A stretch of DNA of 8,617 nucleotides from an uncultured Bacilli bacterium (GTDB taxonomy: Bacteria > Bacillota_I > Bacilli_A > RF39 > UBA660). Below the pieces are notes generated by a model, which searched no databases, was not told where the DNA came from, and saw only the letters and a program-made list of their open reading frames with translations. Position 1 is the stretch's first letter, and the number at the start of each line of letters is the position of its first letter. The translations under genes were made by a program, and so were the position numbers. The stretch covers positions 1-8,617 of the forward strand of contig CAKOSD010000034.1 in assembly GCA_934101745.1 (NCBI GenBank). The letters are read 5' to 3'. Shown in pieces: positions 6,504-8,617 of the stretch.

Positions 6504-6532
6504 TTGACAAACGACTATCTTTATGTTATAAT
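6504..6532 (+). promoter_or_regulatory. Full-consensus extended promoter of the OLE-like RNA
   Basis: TTGACA (6504-6509) and TATAAT (6527-6532), both perfect matches, are 17 bases apart, and TGT before the -10 adds the extended -10 TGn. It is the best promoter in the window. Predicted transcript start is near 6539. No good open reading frame follows for almost 500 bases, so its main product is expected to be a structured RNA, then oapA by readthrough. The stretch before it (6385-6503) holds an AT-rich inverted repeat and nothing else I can identify. Confidence 0.88.
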
Positions 6533-6538
6533 CTCGGC

Positions 6539-6970
6539 TATGTGTGGTGCATTATTCTAGTCATAACACTATATGAAGATGGGGCTAAAAATCCATCAAT
6601 TACACTACCGACACTTCTTATATTTGCTTTTTCGGCCCAAGTTAGGGTGAATATAAGATTTAAAATTTAAGGAAAGTTATAATGGCATATAACCTCAAAT
6701 CCTTTTATTGCGTCATTTTTAAGTTTCGTATGTCGTGCGTGAGTATTAGGAATACCTCAAGTTGAAATAATACTTGCAAAAGCGAATAAGTATAGTTACT
6801 TATGTCAGGGAAAACCTCTAGACTGTCTATATTAAAAGTATTGAAGTGCGGACTAAGTGGCAATCGAGTAATTAATGAATTAAATATTAATTAAATATCC
6901 TAAAGACGAAAGTGCCAATGAGTAATCAAGTGGAAGATATTTAGAGAAACTCAACTCGACCTCAAGCCGT
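6539..6970 (+). ncRNA. Large structured RNA, probable OLE RNA (shortened form); 3' end uncertain
   Basis: About 430 bases without a credible gene, begun by a full-consensus promoter and ending before the oapA-like gene. Nested complementary segments are dense. Examples: GTGTGG 6542-6547 with CC-G-ACAC 6608-6614, enclosing GATGG 6578-6582 / CCATC 6593-6597; CTTATATT 6617-6624 / AATATAAG 6650-6657 with GCCC 6635-6638 / GGGT 6645-6648 in its loop; AAGGA 6669-6673 / TCCTT 6700-6704 enclosing GTTATA 6676-6681 / TATAAC 6688-6693; GAGTATTA 6741-6748 / TAATACTT 6768-6775; ATAAGTA 6786-6792 / TACTTAT 6797-6803; TCGAGT 6864-6869 / ACTCGA 6954-6959; AAATATC 6893-6899 / GATATTT 6936-6942. Known OLE RNAs lie just upstream of oapA, are about 600 nt, abundant and membrane-bound through OapA. 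I infer OLE from this arrangement; I did not recognise the primary sequence itself, so other large RNA classes remain possible. Confidence 0.62.
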
Positions 6971-7029
6971 AAAATTAACTTTTGATATACCATGCAAAAA
7001 TTAGAATATTACTTTATATAGGAGGAATT

Positions 7030-7554
7030 ATGAATAATAAAGCCTGGATATATAAAGTTTTTTTATTAACTTTTATTCTTTCATGCTTATTTAGTATTAT
7101 CTCTAATATTATATCGAACTCATTAAGTAGTATCTTTCTGTTTATAATATTAATTTTGATAATTGTAATAGGTATAATCTTCGATATGATTGGGGTTGCT
7201 GTTTTAACCAGTAAAGAAAAAACTTTTCTATCGCTTGCATCCCAAAAGATAAAAGGTGGTAAAGAAACTATCGGCTTACTTAAAAATTCTAGTAAAATTT
7301 CTAGTATTTGTAATGATGTTATCGGTGATATTTGTGGTATTATAAGTGGTTCTATCGGCGCCGTTCTAGCAATATCTATAAGTAATTCAACCCACATTAA
7401 TTTAAGCATTATATCCGTTTTACTAACCGCTTTCATCTCTAGTTTTACTGTAGGTGGTAAGGCTATTTGTAAGACCATTGCCACTAAAAATAGTGATAAA
7501 ATATCGTTTTTAGTGGGGAAAATACTGGCTAATCTTAAAATAAAAATAAAATAA
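7030..7554 (+). CDS. oapA: OLE-associated membrane protein A-like (DUF21-like)
   Basis: A 174-residue membrane protein. Residues 9-29 form one hydrophobic segment and 33-50 a second, leading into IFDMIGVAVLTSKEK (50-64). A polar part follows with QKIKGGKETIGLLKNSSKISSICNDVIGDICGIISG (72-107), then hydrophobic stretches at about 101-117 and 123-142 and a basic tail. FDxIGxAVTxxEE, the basic KxKGxKEAIxLIRNAxKVS-like block and CNDVIGDICGIISG are, as I recall the family, the signatures of the small Firmicutes DUF21-like proteins that include Bacillus halodurans OapA (BH2780), which binds OLE RNA and holds it at the membrane. Size (about 19 kDa) and topology agree. AGGAGG (7020-7025) sets the start at ATG 7030; an upstream in-frame ATG at 6982 has no SD. 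It lies directly after the structured RNA with no terminator between. A plain DUF21-type ion transporter relative would be the alternative. Confidence 0.72.
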   Translation: MNNKAWIYKVFLLTFILSCLFSIISNIISNSLSSIFLFIILILIIVIGIIFDMIGVAVLTSKEKTFLSLASQKIKGGKETIGLLKNSSKISSICNDVIGDICGIISGSIGAVLAISISNSTHINLSIISVLLTAFISSFTVGGKAICKTIATKNSDKISFLVGKILANLKIKIK

Positions 7555-7633
7555 GTTGGCTTATAAGTAATTGTTTTATAGTTAAACTGTTAGTAAAAAT
7601 AACTAAAACTTGCTAAAATAAACTTATTAATAA

Positions 7634-7661
7634 TTGCAAAACCAAAATCTTATGATATAAT
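7634..7661 (+). promoter_or_regulatory. Promoter of rpmE
   Basis: TTGCAA (7634-7639) and a perfect TATAAT (7656-7661), spacing 16, with TGA before the -10 giving an extended -10. The transcript would begin near 7668, leaving a leader of about 50 bases before the rpmE ATG at 7719. The preceding gap after oapA (7555-7633) contains small AT-rich inverted repeats (for example ATAAG-TTGG-CTTAT at 7551-7564) but no clear terminator. Confidence 0.75.
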
Positions 7662-7682
7662 ACATAAGACAAACAAATTTCT

Positions 7683-7700
7683 ATGTTATGAATATAACAT
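7683..7700 (+). promoter_or_regulatory. Leader hairpin upstream of rpmE (possible L31 autoregulatory leader)
   Basis: ATGTTAT (7683-7689) and ATAACAT (7694-7700) form a perfect 7-bp stem with a GAAT loop in the 5' untranslated region, five bases before the SD (AAGGAG, 7706-7711). Ribosomal protein leaders for L31 are known as a class in several bacterial groups, so an autoregulatory site bound by L31 is plausible. The stem alone does not prove it. Confidence 0.4.
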
Positions 7701-7718
7701 GGCGGAAGGAGAGTTTAA

Positions 7719-7940
7719 ATGAAAAAGGGAATTCATCCAGAAATGCATGAAGTAGAAGTACATTGTGCTTGCGGAAATACATTTACTGTAAAATCTACTA
7801 AAGATAGTATCCAATGTGATGTTTGTAGTGCTTGCCACCCATTCTATACTGGTTCACAAGCTCGTGCAAAGAAAACTGGTTCAGTAGAAAAATTCAACCG
7901 TAAATACGGATTTAATCAAGACGAAACAAAAACTGCATAA
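7719..7940 (+). CDS. rpmE: 50S ribosomal protein L31, zinc-binding (C+) type
   Basis: A 73-residue bacterial L31 located at the junction between the ribosomal subunits. It starts [22 protein letters not shown] and has the zinc ligands Cys16, Cys18, Cys36 and Cys39 in the segments HCACG and [13 protein letters not shown], which mark the zinc-dependent form (in B. subtilis, RpmE is replaced under zinc starvation by the Cys-less YtiA). Cys33 is an additional cysteine. The end ([12 protein letters not shown]) is typical. AAGGAG (7706-7711) precedes the ATG by seven bases. It has its own promoter (7634-7661) and leader hairpin. The stop codon lies inside the loop of the terminator (7927-7953). rpmE belongs, with prfA, prmC, spoIIR and murA, to a region grouped in B. 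subtilis as well. Confidence 0.97.
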   Translation: MKKGIHPEMHEVEVHCACGNTFTVKSTKDSIQCDVCSACHPFYTGSQARAKKTGSVEKFNRKYGFNQDETKTA

Positions 7941-7953
7941 TCGCAGTTTTTTT
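7927..7953 (+). terminator. Rho-independent terminator overlapping the rpmE stop codon
   Basis: AAAAACTGC (7928-7936) pairs with GCAGTTTTT (7943-7951), and the T run continues to 7953. The stop codon TAA (7938-7940) is in the 6-base loop, so the last codons of rpmE form the left arm. The final T, G and T (7953-7955) also make the TGn of a possible extended -10 for the next gene. Confidence 0.85.
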
Positions 7954-7961
7954 GTTATAAT
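7953..7961 (+). promoter_or_regulatory. Possible extended -10 promoter for the ATP-grasp-like gene
   Basis: TGTTATAAT gives TGn plus a perfect TATAAT (7956-7961), beginning in the terminator's T tract. I see no -35 at the right distance (7933-7939 lies in the hairpin). The transcript would start near 7968, on the SD GGAG (7968-7971), with a leader of about 12 bases before the ATG at 7980. Confidence 0.4.
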
Positions 7962-7979
7962 AAAGATGGAGCTGATTAA

Positions 7980-8617
7980 ATGACACATCAAAATTTATAT
8001 AAAGTTGCTAAATCTTTATCAAGTCGTACTAATATCAAAACTCTTAGTATTATAAATGATTACTTTCACTGTCATTATAAGTATCATATTAATCTTTTTG
8101 AGTATCAATTATTTGCGTGTTATAAAATGTCTAACGAAGAAAAACAGAACTTACTTACTAATAAATACAATCAAAAGTTAATAAAAACATATAATAATCA
8201 ATCTTTAAAAGAAATAACCTATTCTCGTCATAAATTCAATAAAAAATTTTATCCCTTTCTTAACTATAAATGGTTAGAACTTAATGGCGATAATATTACT
8301 GACTTTTATGACTTTATCCAAAATAAAGAATATGTCTATGCTAAATATGATTTAAAAGTAAAAAATGATACTAAAAAAATTAAAATAGATTTAAAAAATT
8401 ATACTACTGTTTATAATGATTTATACTTAAGTAAAATGACTATCTTAGAAAGTGCTATTAAACAAGTAGATACCTTAGATAGATTAAATCCTAATAATTT
8501 ATCTTTTATTCGTTTTATAACATTTAAAGATAATATTATATTTTCTTATTTAGTTACTAGTAAAGAAGATTATGAAGTAACAAATAGTAATCAAATAATT
8601 GCTTCAATTAATTTAGA
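7980..8617 (+). CDS. Sugar-transfer-associated ATP-grasp-like protein, nucleotide loop degenerate (3' end outside window)
   Basis: The first 212 codons of a gene that runs off the window. The start is ATG 7980, eight bases after GGAG (7968-7971). Its order of blocks matches the sugar-transfer-associated ATP-grasp (TupA-like) family found in polysaccharide loci: NDYFHCHYKYHINLFEYQLF (26-45), in place of DYFxFEFY; KMSNEEKQNLLT (49-60), in place of LSxxERxxFLT; HKFNKKFYPFLNYKWLEL (84-101); a ...FIQNKEYVYAKYDLK segment (112-126); and ESAIKQVDTLDRLNPNNLSFIRFITF (157-182), in place of EExIxQHxxxxxLNPxSVNTxRIVT. Where the family has a Lys-Pro followed by a glycine-rich GxxGxG phosphate loop, this protein has AKYDLKVKNDTKKIKID without any glycine, so ATP binding may be lost. 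Assignment is from pattern recall; the function and the C-terminal half are unknown. Confidence 0.6.
   Translation, partial: MTHQNLYKVAKSLSSRTNIKTLSIINDYFHCHYKYHINLFEYQLFACYKMSNEEKQNLLTNKYNQKLIKTYNNQSLKEITYSRHKFNKKFYPFLNYKWLELNGDNITDFYDFIQNKEYVYAKYDLKVKNDTKKIKIDLKNYTTVYNDLYLSKMTILESAIKQVDTLDRLNPNNLSFIRFITFKDNIIFSYLVTSKEDYEVTNSNQIIASINL

Noticed and set aside
6470..6670. A 66-codon open frame over the promoter and 5' part of the structured RNA.
   Set aside because: It has no SD, contains the full-consensus promoter within its sequence, resembles no family, and overlaps the helices listed for the RNA.
6800..6960. Group I intron reading: GGGAAAACCTC and GACTAAGTGG resemble the P and R conserved elements, and GAAGATATTTAG resembles S.
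   Set aside because: The P7 pairing between the R-like and S-like segments is broken at the key G-C pairs, no interrupted exon (tRNA, rRNA or protein gene) flanks the region, and a promoter begins the RNA itself.
6735..6970. Group II intron, RNase P RNA or tmRNA, prompted by GTGCG at 6736 and several GAAA stretches.
   Set aside because: No domain V (AGC triad helix), no GAGGAAAGTCC core of RNase P, and no tRNA-like ends, T-loop or tag frame of tmRNA.
6982..7010. A separate promoter for oapA: TTGATA (6982-6987) with AATATT (7005-7010).
   Set aside because: The -10 matches too poorly to claim in such AT-rich sequence; readthrough from 6539 explains oapA expression.
6982..7029. Start of the oapA-like gene at ATG 6982, adding 16 residues.
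   Set aside because: There is no SD before it, while AGGAGG stands five bases before ATG 7030, and the longer start would run into the 3' flank of the RNA.
1..8617. CRISPR arrays, insertion sequences, tRNA genes and direct repeats.
   Set aside because: I saw no regularly spaced repeats, transposase-like frames, terminal inverted repeats or tRNA cloverleaf signatures on either strand.

Overview
The window is strongly AT-rich chromosomal DNA from a low-GC Firmicute. Delta subunit of RNA polymerase (rpoE), a SpoIIR homologue, a Bacillus-type gene set (argS, rpoE, prfA, prmC, spoIIR, murA, rpmE) and strong SD sequences all point to the Bacilli/Erysipelotrichia/uncultured Mollicutes-related gut lineages; I cannot name a genus. 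Trp is encoded by TGG everywhere I checked and TGA ends one gene, so the standard bacterial code fits rather than the mycoplasma code.

Layout, all genes on the + strand. 1-863: the 3' end of argS followed immediately by rpoE, then a terminator (909-935). 976-2768: prfA and prmC, overlapping by one base; PrmC methylates the release factor made by the gene before it. 2778-3301: a terminator-like hairpin running straight into a spoIIR gene that has no ATG/GTG/TTG start in its conserved part and seems to begin at ATA. 3373-5334: terminator, good promoter, murA (first committed step of peptidoglycan synthesis) and a membrane-anchored SGNH-like protein. 5407-6384: a two-gene Alg14/Alg13-type (PssD/PssE, CpsF/CpsG) split glycosyltransferase, an envelope polysaccharide enzyme.

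6385-7029 has no protein gene but carries the most interesting element. A full-consensus extended promoter (6504-6532) starts a region of roughly 430 nt packed with nested helices, and directly after it comes a 174-residue membrane protein resembling OapA, the DUF21-like membrane partner of OLE (ornate, large, extremophilic) RNA. I read this as an OLE RNA-oapA ribonucleoprotein locus with a shorter RNA than the roughly 600-nt examples known from extremophiles. The identification rests on the protein family and arrangement, not on a covariance search.

7634-8617: rpmE (zinc-type ribosomal protein L31) with its own promoter, a leader hairpin and a terminator that overlaps its stop codon, then a gene cut by the window edge that looks like a sugar-transfer-associated ATP-grasp protein lacking the usual glycine-rich nucleotide loop. 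Overall this is an ancestral housekeeping block (translation termination, RNA polymerase, cell wall, L31, sporulation signal) interleaved with lineage-specific envelope genes and the OLE-like unit. Spacing is very compact: promoters overlap terminators and several leaders are predicted to be only 10-25 nt.
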